From assembly GCA_964417685.1 (NCBI GenBank), contig CAYQIT010000009.1, positions 1-31,410 of the forward strand: a stretch of 31,410 bases of DNA, given 5' to 3'. The translations under genes were made by a program, and so were the position numbers. The notes beneath the pieces were generated by a model. The model did not search any database. It was not told the DNA's origin and saw only the letters and a list, made by a program, of their open reading frames with translations. The first letter of the stretch is position 1; each line of letters begins with the position of its first letter. This DNA comes from CAJQGY01 sp964417685. Lineage in GTDB: Bacteria > Pseudomonadota > Gammaproteobacteria > Magnimaribacterales > D2472. Below are positions 7,970 through 16,745 of this stretch, in pieces.

Positions 7970-8521
7970 ATGAAAACACAACAATCACGAGATAACCTTG
8001 TATGGATAGACTTAGAAATGACAGGTCTGGATCCAGATAAAGAAAAAATTATTGAAATTGCAACACTAATCACTGATTCTCAACTGAACATTATTGCTGA
8101 AGGACCTAATTTAATTATAAATCAACCTGAATCTCTGCTAGACCAAATGGATGAATGGAATAAAAATCAACACGGCTCATCTGGATTGATTGATGAAGTT
8201 AAGAAAAGCAATATAACAATGCAAATGGCAGAAATTGAGACTTTGGAGTTTATTTCTAAGTATGTTGGACACAAGCAGTCACCGATGTGTGGGAATACAG
8301 TTTCTCATGACAGAAGATTTCTTATAAGACATATGCCAAGATTAGAAGAGTATTTTAATTATAGGCATATCGATGTTTCATCATTTAAAGAGGTCGCAGT
8401 TAGATGGATGAATGGGGCTCAGGTATACGAAAAGAAAGGGTCTCATCGAGCAATGGGAGACATCAAAGAGTCTGTAGGAGAACTAGCTTTCTATAAGGAT
8501 TTGTTTCTACCAGACCAGTAA
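7970..8521 (+). CDS. orn: Oligoribonuclease
   Basis: Orn is a 3'-5' exoribonuclease that finishes RNA decay by degrading very short oligonucleotides, including pGpG from cyclic di-GMP breakdown. The 183-residue protein shows the DEDDh motifs: WIDLEMTGLD near the N-terminus, CGNTVSHDRRFL in the middle, and SHRAMGDIKES near the C-terminus (usually HRALDDI), with the histidine and last aspartate retained. The ATG is preceded by TATAAA at 7959-7964 and five bases. The nearest AGGAG is too far away (about 15 bases), so the mRNA may be leaderless. It is divergent from rsgA and ends six bases from the convergent DUF1820 gene. Confidence 0.95.
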   Translation: MKTQQSRDNLVWIDLEMTGLDPDKEKIIEIATLITDSQLNIIAEGPNLIINQPESLLDQMDEWNKNQHGSSGLIDEVKKSNITMQMAEIETLEFISKYVGHKQSPMCGNTVSHDRRFLIRHMPRLEEYFNYRHIDVSSFKEVAVRWMNGAQVYEKKGSHRAMGDIKESVGELAFYKDLFLPDQ

Positions 8522-8527
8522 ATAGAA

Positions 8528-8848
8528 TTACTTATTTGCAGGTTGGATATTTAATGGAAAAGGGCTAACTTTGTCTTTATTCTTTTTTATTTTAGCCTCA
8601 CCGCCCTCTTTAACCTCATCTATTCGGAGTATTGCATTAATTGGTATATAACTTCTCTCAACTTCAGAAAACTCATTTTTTAATTTTTCAGAAGAAGGGT
8701 CAACTACTAGCTGTTTATCTTTATTAAATATATACTCCTCAACCTCAATGAAACCGTACATATCGCTTTGATAGATTTGTTTAGCAAAAACCTCATAAAT
8801 TTCGCCAAGCTGGATAAAAATTATCTTGTAAACACTTTTCATATTCAT
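8528..8848 (-). CDS. DUF1820 family protein, function unknown
   Basis: The 106-residue protein matches my recollection of the DUF1820 family, small proteins of gammaproteobacteria without an assigned role. Typical elements are YKIIFIQLGEIYEVFAKQI at the start, GFIEVEEYIF, VVDPSSEKLKNEF and YIPINAILRIDEV, with a basic, lysine-rich C-terminal tail. There is no signal peptide, membrane segment or catalytic motif, so it is probably a small cytoplasmic protein. A second ATG at 8842 is an equally possible start. It is divergent from miaB with only 13 bases between the start codons, so its promoter must lie within the beginning of miaB. TATAAT read on the minus strand eight bases before the ATG is the likely -10. 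Confidence 0.8.
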   Translation of the reverse strand: MNMKSVYKIIFIQLGEIYEVFAKQIYQSDMYGFIEVEEYIFNKDKQLVVDPSSEKLKNEFSEVERSYIPINAILRIDEVKEGGEAKIKKNKDKVSPFPLNIQPANK

Positions 8849-8861
8849 AATACTTAATTAT

Positions 8862-10190
8862 ATGGGAACGAAACTTTATATTAAAACCTTCGGATGTCAA
8901 ATGAACGAATATGATTCCGATAAAACGGTTGATATATTAAAAGAAAAAAAGGATGTATCAGTTACAGACAATCCAGAAGACGCAGATATCATTTTATTAA
9001 ATACATGCTCAATTAGAGAAAAGGCTGAAGAAAAAGTTTACTCTGACCTAGGTAGAATTAGGAAGCTAAAAGAAAAGAACCCTAATTTGAAAATTGGTGT
9101 TGGTGGATGTGTTGCCACTCAAGAGGGCGAAAATATAAAAAAAAGAGCCCCATATGTTGATTTGATATATGGACCACAAACACTTCATAAAGTTCCAGAT
9201 TTATTAGATATTAAAAAAGAAAGCGGCATAAAAGCAATAGATATAACATTTCCTATTGAAGAGAAATTTGATTCATTGCCTGCGCCCTCTTCATCTGGCC
9301 CCACTAGCTTTGTATCAATAATGGAAGGATGCTCAAAGTATTGTTCCTTTTGTGTTGTTCCTTATACAAGGGGCGATGAAGTTAGTAGAAAGCCTGAGCA
9401 AATATTTGATGAGATAGCTAGACTTGCCGAACAAGGTGTATCAGAAATAACTTTTATTGGTCAGAATGTTAATTCATATCTTATGCCCTATAACGGAAGG
9501 ATGTTAAGACTCTCGGATTTAATTGAAATAGCTAGCAATATTGATGGAATTGAAAGAATTAGATATACAACATCTCATCCTTTAGACATGACAGATGATC
9601 TAATAGAGGCATATAGGTCGGTTCCTCAGCTGGTTAGTCAACTCCACCTTCCAGTCCAGTCTGGGTCAAACGAAATCCTTCAAAGAATGAAGAGAAATTA
9701 TACAGTTGAGCATTTTATAGATATTGTTAATAGAATTAAAGAAATTAGGCCTGAATTAAGGGTTTCGTCAGATTTTATTGTAGGTTTTCCTGGAGAAACA
9801 CATGCAGATTTTCTTAAAACTATGGAGTTAGTAAATTATATTAAATTTGATTCATCTTTTAGTTTTATATACTCACCAAGGCCTGGAACTCCGGCTACTA
9901 AGTTAGAGGATCCAACCTCAATGGCAGAAAAGAAAGAGAGACTCTCAACGCTTCAAGCAGCACTTAATGCCTTTCACCAAGAACAAAGCAAAGACATGAT
10001 AGGAGGCATTGAAAAATGCCTTGTAACAGGCGTTGCTAAAAAAAGTCCAGACCAGCTTCAAGCAAGAACAGAGTGCAACAGAGTTGTTAACTTTGATTTT
10101 AATGAGCTCGGTCTTATTGGAAAAATTGTTGATATAAAAATTGAAGAAGCGCTGGCTAACTCTTTACTTGGATCACTTCATGTTATTTAG
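8862..10190 (+). CDS. miaB: tRNA-2-methylthio-N6-dimethylallyladenosine synthase MiaB
   Basis: MiaB is a radical-SAM methylthiotransferase that converts i6A37 to ms2i6A37 in tRNAs reading UNN codons. All cluster-binding cysteines are present: Cys12 (FGCQMN), Cys49 (NTCSIREKA) and Cys83 (GGCVA) for the auxiliary cluster, and Cys157, Cys161 and Cys164 (CSKYCSFC) for the radical-SAM cluster. A TRAM RNA-binding domain forms about the last 65 residues. The 442-residue length is normal. The gene leads a run with phoH, ybeY, corC and lnt, the standard gammaproteobacterial order. No Shine-Dalgarno sequence is seen before the ATG, and only 13 bases separate it from the divergent DUF1820 gene. Confidence 0.96.
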   Translation: MGTKLYIKTFGCQMNEYDSDKTVDILKEKKDVSVTDNPEDADIILLNTCSIREKAEEKVYSDLGRIRKLKEKNPNLKIGVGGCVATQEGENIKKRAPYVDLIYGPQTLHKVPDLLDIKKESGIKAIDITFPIEEKFDSLPAPSSSGPTSFVSIMEGCSKYCSFCVVPYTRGDEVSRKPEQIFDEIARLAEQGVSEITFIGQNVNSYLMPYNGRMLRLSDLIEIASNIDGIERIRYTTSHPLDMTDDLIEAYRSVPQLVSQLHLPVQSGSNEILQRMKRNYTVEHFIDIVNRIKEIRPELRVSSDFIVGFPGETHADFLKTMELVNYIKFDSSFSFIYSPRPGTPATKLEDPTSMAEKKERLSTLQAALNAFHQEQSKDMIGGIEKCLVTGVAKKSPDQLQARTECNRVVNFDFNELGLIGKIVDIKIEEALANSLLGSLHVI

Positions 10191-10208
10191 GTGTAAAATT
10201 ATTAATTA

Positions 10209-11195
10209 ATGCAAAATAATCAAAATTACCTCAAAAATATTTCTTTAGAGCCTTCTAATGCATCGAGAATAGCTGCTTTTGTTGGTGAGCTAAATGGCAA
10301 TCTTAAGCTGGTTGAAAAAACATTTGAGGTTAAAATTTTTCATAAAGGGGATGAGCTTAAGATTCAGGGAGATACAAAAAACGTTAAACATGCATCTGAT
10401 GCAATTCTTGACTTATATAACTTAACAAATAAGAGCATAGAGCTTAGCAAGGAGGCAGTGCATTTATGTGTTCAGTCACACCTAAACCTAAGTATTGGAC
10501 AAGAAACTTCAATAGATGCTTTTTCTAATGTTGAAATAAAAACACCAAGAAAAAATATCAAAGCAAGGGGAAAAAACCAGCAAGAGTACATAAAAAAAAT
10601 ATATTCAAAAGAATTAGTGTTTGGAATAGGCCCCGCAGGAACAGGAAAAACCTTCTTGGCTGTTGCCGCCGCAGTTGATGCTTTGCTTAATGAGCGAGTA
10701 AATAGATTAGTTTTAATAAGGCCGGCCGTTGAGGCTGGAGAAAAACTAGGATTCTTGCCAGGTGACCTCTCTCAAAAAGTTGATCCCTATTTAAGACCTT
10801 TATACGATGCCCTATATGAAATGCTTGGCATGGAAAGAGTAAATAAATTGCTTGAAAAAGAGATTATAGAAGTTGCTCCATTGGCCTACTTGAGAGGAAG
10901 GACTCTTAATAATTGTTTCATCATAATGGACGAAAGTCAGAACACCACAAAAGATCAAATGAAGATGGTTCTCACCAGAATGGGGTACGGATCTAAGGCA
11001 GTTATCAATGGCGATCTAACACAAATTGATTTACCTAAAAACATAACTTCTGGATTAAGTCATGTGCTTAATGTAATGAATGATGTTAAAGAAATAGGAG
11101 TAACAGAATTTAATTCTAGTGATGTTGTTCGGCATCCTTTGGTCAGAAAAATTATCGATGCCTATAAAAAATTTGAAGATAAGCATAATTCGTGA
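10209..11195 (+). CDS. ybeZ: PhoH-like ATPase (YbeZ)
   Basis: YbeZ is a cytoplasmic PhoH-family P-loop protein thought to work with YbeY in rRNA processing or ribosome quality control; its biochemical activity is not fully settled. The 328 residues have a KH-like N-terminal region (about residues 15-75), then the Walker A motif GPAGTGKT near residue 140 and the Walker B-like segment IIMDESQNTT near residue 240. It follows miaB by 18 bases and overlaps ybeY by four (GTGA), consistent with translational coupling to its partner. Confidence 0.93.
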   Translation: MQNNQNYLKNISLEPSNASRIAAFVGELNGNLKLVEKTFEVKIFHKGDELKIQGDTKNVKHASDAILDLYNLTNKSIELSKEAVHLCVQSHLNLSIGQETSIDAFSNVEIKTPRKNIKARGKNQQEYIKKIYSKELVFGIGPAGTGKTFLAVAAAVDALLNERVNRLVLIRPAVEAGEKLGFLPGDLSQKVDPYLRPLYDALYEMLGMERVNKLLEKEIIEVAPLAYLRGRTLNNCFIIMDESQNTTKDQMKMVLTRMGYGSKAVINGDLTQIDLPKNITSGLSHVLNVMNDVKEIGVTEFNSSDVVRHPLVRKIIDAYKKFEDKHNS

Positions 11196-11641
11196 AGTCG
11201 TTATTAGTTTTTGATGATAGTGGATTGTTGCAAGAGGATGTTGTTGCAAGAATGTGTCTCATTACCAAATCTATTCTCATTGATGAAGGTCAAGAAGACT
11301 CTATGGTGAATTTGAAAATTACAGACACAGATGAAATTACCCATTTAAATCATACCTACAGAGCCAAAAACAAATCAACCAATGTTTTATCTTTTATAAA
11401 TGATGATGTTTCAAAAGACATTACCAATAATTTAGGTGATATTGCTATTTGTTATGAGTATGTTGAAAAAGAGGCAAAAGATGAGGGCAAAAATTTAAAT
11501 GATCACTTAATACATATGCTTGTTCATGGTTTATATCATATACTAGGATATGATCATGAGAATAATGAAGGCGCGTCAGTCATGGAAGCCAAAGAAATCA
11601 ATAAACTCAAAGAGTTAAATATAAAAAATCCTTACTTATAG
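11192..11641 (+). CDS. ybeY: Endoribonuclease YbeY
   Basis: YbeY is a metal-dependent single-strand endoribonuclease involved in 16S rRNA 3' maturation and ribosome quality control. The 149-residue sequence contains the zinc-binding signature HGLYHILGYDH in the C-terminal third, with three histidines in the HGxxHxxGYDH spacing, and the upstream NLGDIAICYE segment (usually LGDIVI). The start is a GTG overlapping the phoH-like stop. It lies in the conserved phoH-ybeY-corC-lnt order. ATG-initiated alternatives would remove conserved N-terminal sequence. Confidence 0.94.
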   Translation: MKSLLVFDDSGLLQEDVVARMCLITKSILIDEGQEDSMVNLKITDTDEITHLNHTYRAKNKSTNVLSFINDDVSKDITNNLGDIAICYEYVEKEAKDEGKNLNDHLIHMLVHGLYHILGYDHENNEGASVMEAKEINKLKELNIKNPYL

Positions 11642-11642
11642 A

Positions 11643-12497
11643 ATGAATCAAAAACTAGAAAAAGAAGAATCCCAGCCTCCGTCGGGAATTTTTACAAGAA
11701 TAAAAAAGTATTTTAGAAACCCCTTTTTTATAAAGACACAAACTGTTGCAGAAGTTACCGACTTCCTAAAAGATGCAGTTGTCCAAAACATTATTGATAA
11801 AGAAGCTGAATCTATAGCGAATAAAGCCATAAGACTTGGCTCTACAACAGTCAAAGAAATCATGGTTCCTAAGGTTGATATGATCACTATTGGATTAAAA
11901 GAGGATACAAAAATTATTATAGAAAGAATAATTAATTCTGGTCACTCTAGATATCCTGTTTTGGGAGAGGATAGGGATGAGGTAAGTGGAATACTTCTCG
12001 CTAAAGATATTTTGCCAAAAATAGTTGGCGGAAGCATGGATTTTTCTATAAGTGAGATGCTGAGAGAGCCAAATGTAGTGCCTGAAACTAAAAAAGCAGA
12101 TGCCCTGCTTGAGGAATTTAAAAAAGATCGTTCTCATCTTGCTGTTGTAATAGATGAATACGGGTCTATTTCTGGGCTAGTAACAATAGAAGATATTTTA
12201 GAAGAGCTTGTGGGGGAGATTGAAGATGAGCATGATGTTGATGAAGAGGAGATAATCAAATTATCAAATAACACATACTCTGCTGATGCGAAGGTCGAAC
12301 TGGAAGTTTTCATTGATTATTTTGATATTAATATAGACCCAATGAGTGTTGATGCTGAAACTTTGGGGGGCTTTATTATTTCAACTCTTGGCGTGCTGCC
12401 GAAGTCTGGCGATGAGATATCTATTGATGGGTTAAAAATTATAGTTTCTGATGCAGATGCACGTAAAATAAACAAGGTGTCCATTAAAGTCGATTAA
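11643..12497 (+). CDS. corC: CBS-domain protein CorC (YbeX)
   Basis: This 284-residue protein has the CorC/HlyC architecture: a short N-terminal region, two CBS domains (approximately residues 65-195, with VKEIMVPKVDMITI and AVVIDEYGSISGLVTIEDILEELVG), and a C-terminal CorC_HlyC domain (roughly 205-284). CorC has been linked to magnesium/cobalt efflux, while YbeX has also been connected to ribosome metabolism, so the exact role is open. No membrane helix is present. It begins one base after the ybeY stop and ends with a one-base overlap (TAATG) with lnt. A strong Shine-Dalgarno sequence is absent, so translation is probably coupled. Confidence 0.9.
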   Translation: MNQKLEKEESQPPSGIFTRIKKYFRNPFFIKTQTVAEVTDFLKDAVVQNIIDKEAESIANKAIRLGSTTVKEIMVPKVDMITIGLKEDTKIIIERIINSGHSRYPVLGEDRDEVSGILLAKDILPKIVGGSMDFSISEMLREPNVVPETKKADALLEEFKKDRSHLAVVIDEYGSISGLVTIEDILEELVGEIEDEHDVDEEEIIKLSNNTYSADAKVELEVFIDYFDINIDPMSVDAETLGGFIISTLGVLPKSGDEISIDGLKIIVSDADARKINKVSIKVD

Positions 12498-13966
12498 TGA
12501 ACTTAAAGACTTATGCAACCCCATTCATATTTGGTCTCATTGGAATATTTTCTTTTGCACCCTACTCTATTAAACCTTTAATATTCTTTTCTTACGCCTA
12601 CCTAATAAGAGAACTTGTTTTTGCAAATAATCATAGATTCATAAAATTACTTTTGTGGTCAATTGGTCATTGGGGTTTTGGAATGTCGTGGTTAGTAGTA
12701 AGTGTTTACTATTACGGAGAAACAACTATATTAATATCTGCACTTATATATATAATACTTGTTATATTGCTATCGGGAGTCTTTTCAGCTCCATTGTATT
12801 TCTTATCATTAGCTCAAATTCAAGATCAACCAAAGCATAAAATTTTTAATATACTTGCAATAGTCAGTGTTTTCATTGTGAATGAATGGACCATGAATTA
12901 TTTATTATGGGGAATCCCATGGTTAATTTCTGGGCTAACCCTTATCGATACTTTTGCTCAGAAAGTCTATCCATTTTTAGGAGTAACCGCCGCATCCTTT
13001 TTGGTTTATTTAATAGCTGCATTTATTGCAGCCTCATACAAGAGCAATAAAAAATTATTTTATGTTTATTCAGCAATTTCTTGTATTTTTTTGATCCCTT
13101 TTAATGAACCAATTAAAAAGAATAATATAAATGATTTGTCATTCTCTATAATTCAACCTTCCACAGACCCATTTTTAAAATATGAAGATGGTTATGCTGA
13201 GAAGATTGAAGATAATATTTATAAGTTAGTTGCAAAAACTCCAGAGGATACTGAATTAATAATACTTCCAGAAGCAGAACTTCCATACTCTTATCAAGAT
13301 AATAGGTTTATTAATTTCAGATTAAATGTTCCTGAAAATATTATTATGGGCTCATGGAGCTATGAGAAAGGGAAATTGTTTAATTCAATGATAAATTTAT
13401 CAAATAATCATATATACAATAAGGTGCACTTGGTTCCATTCGGAGAATTTATTCCATTTAATGAGCAGTTAAGAGGCCTAATATCATTCTTTGATATGCC
13501 AATGTCGTATGTAAACAAGGGAAATAATACACAAATGCCTTTTCAATTAGAAAAAAAGGGTGAGCATGCTATTAGCCCCCTTATATGTTTTGACATAGCA
13601 TTTAGTGAAACTGTAAGAAAAAGTAACATTAGTTCTAAATTTATAGTTAACATCTCAAATGACACATGGTTTGGAAATTCTATTGGCCCATATCAGCATC
13701 TAGATATAGCAAGAATAAGGGCAATTGAAAATAATAAGTGGTTAATAAGATCAGCAAATGACGGCATCTCGGCTATTATTGATAATAATGGGACAATAGT
13801 TGATAAATTATCTAAGGGAGAAAGAGGCGTGCTGAATGGCACATTGCAATTTATAGATGAGCCCTCATTTTATTCAAAATTTGGTCATGGAATGATTTTA
13901 ATCTTATCAAGCTTGATTTTAGGCATATGCGCTATAATTAATTTATGCAAAAAGCATTTATCTTAA
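12497..13966 (+). CDS. lnt: Apolipoprotein N-acyltransferase
   Basis: Lnt is the inner-membrane enzyme that adds the third acyl chain to the N-terminal cysteine of lipoproteins. The 489-residue protein has about six N-terminal membrane helices (residues 1-205), a nitrilase-type periplasmic domain (about 210-450), and a C-terminal membrane helix. The catalytic triad is recognisable: glutamate in ILPEAELP, lysine in NKVHLVPFGEF, and cysteine in PLICFDIAF. NDTWFG and the ARIRAIENNKWLIRSANDG segment are also typical. The start overlaps the corC stop by one base and the last 22 bases overlap the L,D-transpeptidase gene. Confidence 0.95.
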   Translation: MNLKTYATPFIFGLIGIFSFAPYSIKPLIFFSYAYLIRELVFANNHRFIKLLLWSIGHWGFGMSWLVVSVYYYGETTILISALIYIILVILLSGVFSAPLYFLSLAQIQDQPKHKIFNILAIVSVFIVNEWTMNYLLWGIPWLISGLTLIDTFAQKVYPFLGVTAASFLVYLIAAFIAASYKSNKKLFYVYSAISCIFLIPFNEPIKKNNINDLSFSIIQPSTDPFLKYEDGYAEKIEDNIYKLVAKTPEDTELIILPEAELPYSYQDNRFINFRLNVPENIIMGSWSYEKGKLFNSMINLSNNHIYNKVHLVPFGEFIPFNEQLRGLISFFDMPMSYVNKGNNTQMPFQLEKKGEHAISPLICFDIAFSETVRKSNISSKFIVNISNDTWFGNSIGPYQHLDIARIRAIENNKWLIRSANDGISAIIDNNGTIVDKLSKGERGVLNGTLQFIDEPSFYSKFGHGMILILSSLILGICAIINLCKKHLS

Positions 13967-14481
13967 CCCTTTTTTTTCTTGCAAACCTTAGCTTGTCTGA
14001 TGAACTTAGAATTGAGATTGATATTAGTAATCAAAGGCTATATGTAATCCAAAATAGCGCTCAAACACATAGCTTTGCTATCTCATCATCAAAATATGGC
14101 GAAGGAAGCACAGCAAATTCCTTCAAAACACCATTGGGAAAACATTCTGTTAGAACAATGATTGGTGAAAACGTACCAAAAAACACTATTTTTATATCAA
14201 GAATTAATACCAAGAGACAGGCTGATATTATTGAATCATTTAATGATTCTTCTGATGATTATGTCACCTCAAGAATTATATGGCTTACCGGGGAAGAGCC
14301 TGGTTTTAATAGCGGGGAGGGCATTGATTCATACAATAGGTATATTTATATCCATGGCACTCATGAAGAGGGCCTAATAGGGTCAAAAGCCTCGCATGGA
14401 TGCATTAGAATGTTCAATGATGATGTAATAAAGCTATATGGTATGATAAAAAAAGGAACAAAAGTCAATATTTTTATCTAA
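13945..14481 (+). CDS. Exported L,D-transpeptidase (YkuD domain)
   Basis: The 178-residue protein has an N-terminal signal peptide (AFILTLFFLANLSLS) and a YkuD catalytic domain. The active-site pattern IHGT (His137) followed by SHGCIRM (His151, Cys153) is intact. Such enzymes form 3-3 cross-links in peptidoglycan or attach proteins to it; which of these applies is not visible from the sequence. The gene begins inside the end of lnt, so it is probably the last member of the miaB-phoH-ybeY-corC-lnt transcript. Nine bases separate its stop from the convergent beta-oxidation gene. There is no extra peptidoglycan-binding domain. Confidence 0.88.
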   Translation: MQKAFILTLFFLANLSLSDELRIEIDISNQRLYVIQNSAQTHSFAISSSKYGEGSTANSFKTPLGKHSVRTMIGENVPKNTIFISRINTKRQADIIESFNDSSDDYVTSRIIWLTGEEPGFNSGEGIDSYNRYIYIHGTHEEGLIGSKASHGCIRMFNDDVIKLYGMIKKGTKVNIFI

Positions 14482-14490
14482 AGTTATTAT

Positions 14491-16647
14491 TTAGAAGTTC
14501 TTATTACCTATTGATGGGCTTTTGAAGCTAAGCATTTCTTCTCTATCACTGCCATCTGGAGCATTTCCAAGCTTACCATTTTCTTCTGATAGCTTTAAAA
14601 GTAATTTAGATGGTGAAAACGATGCATCTCCAGTAAAATCTTTATATTTATTTAATCTCTTAACCACTTCTTGAAGACCAAGTGTATTTGCATGATGCAT
14701 AGGACCACCTCTCCAAATAGGGAAGCCATATCCATTAATATAAACAACATCCATATCTACAGCTCTCTGCGCTACACCCTCTGAGAGAATTTGAGATCCC
14801 TCATTAACCAAAGACAATATACATCTATCAACAATTTCAGCATCAGATATCTCTCTTCTTTCAATTCCGTTATCAGATGAAACCTTTTTATATATTTCTT
14901 CATTTTCAGGAGCAGGAATTGGTGCTCTGGAGCCTTCTTTATAATTATAGAACCCCTTACCATTTTTTTGCCCAAATTTTCCTTGTTCACAAAGCTCATC
15001 ACCAATTTTTGCTGCAAGAGGAGCATCACGATCGCTTAACTTTCTTGCTCTCCAGCCTAGATCAAGACCAACAAGGTCTAGCATTCTAAATGGTCCCATG
15101 CTCATACCAAATGATTCTAAGGCTTGGTCAACTTGATGAGGTAGAGCTCCCTCAAGAAGAAGCATGTTAGCTTGCGTTGTATAACCTGAAAGCATTCTAT
15201 TGCCAATGAAGCCCGGAGCATTTAAAGAAACCACAGATGCCTTTTTAAGCCTCTTTCCAAGAGCCATAATTGTTGCCAATGTTTCATGGCTTGAATCTTC
15301 CCCTCTTACAACTTCAAGCAATCTCATGATGTTTGCAGGACTAAAAAAGTGAGTACCAACTACTTTATCAGGCCTATCTATAGCTGAAGCTAATGAATCT
15401 ATATCAAGACCAGATGTATTAGAAGCCAATATAGCTTCTTTATTAACTATTTCATCAAGATTCTTAAATATAGAAGTTTTCAATTCTAGATTCTCATACA
15501 CTGCTTCAACAACTATATCCACGTCATGGATCTCTTTATACTCTAGACCAGATGTTATTAGGCTAAGAACAAAATCTTTTTGTTCTTCATTTATCCTGCC
15601 TCTTTTTACCATAAACTCGTAATTGCTTTCTATGACGCCCATTCCTCTTTTAAGATTGTCAGCATCTTGATCAATAATATGTACAGGGATTCCAGCATTG
15701 GCAAAACACATAGCAATGCCACCACCCATTGTTCCCGATCCAATGACCGCTGCTTTCTTAATATTCTTTATCTCTGTATCTTTAGGAACATCCAAGATTT
15801 TGGATGCAGCTCTTTCGCCAAAGAAGATATGGATCATTGCCTCTCTTTGAGGGTGGAGAAGGCACTCTAAAAAATATTCACCCTCTTTTTTAAGGCCTTC
15901 ATCAAAATCATCCAAGTGGATAGATGCTTCAACACATTTAATAATTTGTCCTGGCGCAAACTGTCCTTTTCTTGTTTTGGCTGCTAATGCCTTTGCCTCT
16001 ATTAATATATTTTCTGAGGCTCTGGCTTCAATGATTTTTTCGTTTAAATCTCTAACTTTTGGGTGAGAATCAATGCTTTCAGCCCTTTCTAGGGCAAATT
16101 TTATTGAATCTTCAACAACATTATCAGACAAACTATCAACAATACCTAAAGAAAAGGCTTTTTTTGCTGAAATATGTGATCCTGAGATAATCATTTTCAA
16201 TGCTTCTGCAGGGCCAATAAGTCTCGGAAGTCTTTGTGTCCCCCCTGCGCCTGGTAGTAGGCCTAAATTGACCTCAGGAAGCCCAACAAAGGCATCTTTG
16301 GAGGCTATTCTGTAGTTACAGCAGAGAGCAGTCTCTAAACCTCCTCCTAGTGCTAGGCCATTGATTGCTGCTACCACAGGCTTAGTTGAAAACTCAATTT
16401 TTTTGAAAACATCATTAAGGCTATGGCCTTCCCCAGCTCCACCAAACTCTGATATGTCAGCACCAGCTATGAATGCTCTTCCTTTGCCTGTTATTACAAT
16501 TGCTTTTACGTCTGGATCTGCTTCAGCCTTAACCATTCCTTCATAAGCGCCATTTCGAACCCCCTCGCTTAAAGGATTAACCGGAGGATTATCAACTGTT
16601 AAGACCGCAACTTTATTAATAACTTCGTATAAGACATTCCCTTTCAT
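14491..16647 (-). CDS. Fused enoyl-CoA hydratase/3-hydroxyacyl-CoA dehydrogenase (FadB/FadJ-type)
   Basis: This 718-residue fusion carries out two consecutive steps of fatty-acid beta-oxidation. The N-terminal crotonase domain (about residues 1-190) shows AFIAGADISEF, NGLALGGGLETALCCNYRIA and PEVNLGLLPGAGG, with both glutamate positions of active hydratases. The NAD-binding dehydrogenase domain follows (about 295-480), with GSGTMGGGIAMCFANAG and THFFSPANIM. Two C-terminal dehydrogenase domains start near VSLNAPGFIGNRML. No thiolase gene adjoins it, unlike fadBA operons, so FadB and FadJ cannot be separated here. ATG 16647 is chosen because AGGGGG lies four bases upstream; longer versions would begin before the Shine-Dalgarno sequence. 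Confidence 0.92.
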   Translation of the reverse strand: MKGNVLYEVINKVAVLTVDNPPVNPLSEGVRNGAYEGMVKAEADPDVKAIVITGKGRAFIAGADISEFGGAGEGHSLNDVFKKIEFSTKPVVAAINGLALGGGLETALCCNYRIASKDAFVGLPEVNLGLLPGAGGTQRLPRLIGPAEALKMIISGSHISAKKAFSLGIVDSLSDNVVEDSIKFALERAESIDSHPKVRDLNEKIIEARASENILIEAKALAAKTRKGQFAPGQIIKCVEASIHLDDFDEGLKKEGEYFLECLLHPQREAMIHIFFGERAASKILDVPKDTEIKNIKKAAVIGSGTMGGGIAMCFANAGIPVHIIDQDADNLKRGMGVIESNYEFMVKRGRINEEQKDFVLSLITSGLEYKEIHDVDIVVEAVYENLELKTSIFKNLDEIVNKEAILASNTSGLDIDSLASAIDRPDKVVGTHFFSPANIMRLLEVVRGEDSSHETLATIMALGKRLKKASVVSLNAPGFIGNRMLSGYTTQANMLLLEGALPHQVDQALESFGMSMGPFRMLDLVGLDLGWRARKLSDRDAPLAAKIGDELCEQGKFGQKNGKGFYNYKEGSRAPIPAPENEEIYKKVSSDNGIERREISDAEIVDRCILSLVNEGSQILSEGVAQRAVDMDVVYINGYGFPIWRGGPMHHANTLGLQEVVKRLNKYKDFTGDASFSPSKLLLKLSEENGKLGNAPDGSDREEMLSFKSPSIGNKNF

Positions 16648-16650
16648 TTT

Positions 16651-16677
16651 TCCCCCTAATATTAATTCTGCATTATA
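16651..16677 (-). promoter_or_regulatory. -10 hexamer and Shine-Dalgarno sequence of the beta-oxidation gene
   Basis: On the minus strand TATAAT occupies 16677-16672, implying transcription from about 16665. The short leader contains TTAGGGGG (16659-16652), a strong Shine-Dalgarno sequence placed four bases from the ATG at 16647. No clear -35 element is seen. The same eight-base string, as CCCCCTAA, recurs in the small-RNA candidate at 16761-16768. Confidence 0.6.
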
Positions 16678-16711
16678 CATAAAAAAAATTAATTTTTATT
16701 TATAAAAAGTA

Positions 16712-16739
16712 TTGATAATTGATTATAAATATTTATAAT
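16712..16739 (+). promoter_or_regulatory. Sigma-70 type promoter of the small-RNA candidate
   Basis: TTGATA (16712-16717) and a perfect TATAAT (16734-16739) are separated by 16 bases, one of the best promoter matches in the window. The predicted start is about 16746, immediately before the first stem of the predicted RNA. No long open frame follows before the terminator. Confidence 0.65.
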
Positions 16740-16745
16740 GATGCT

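Noticed and set aside
7929..7988. A 20-codon hydrophobic N-terminal extension of rsgA
   Set aside because: It overlaps the divergent orn gene, starts from a weak position and is foreign to RsgA; the OB-fold begins at ATG 7928.
15580..16546. Several plus-strand open frames of 60-96 codons inside the beta-oxidation gene
   Set aside because: All are antisense to conserved domains of the fused enzyme and show no start signals or family motifs.
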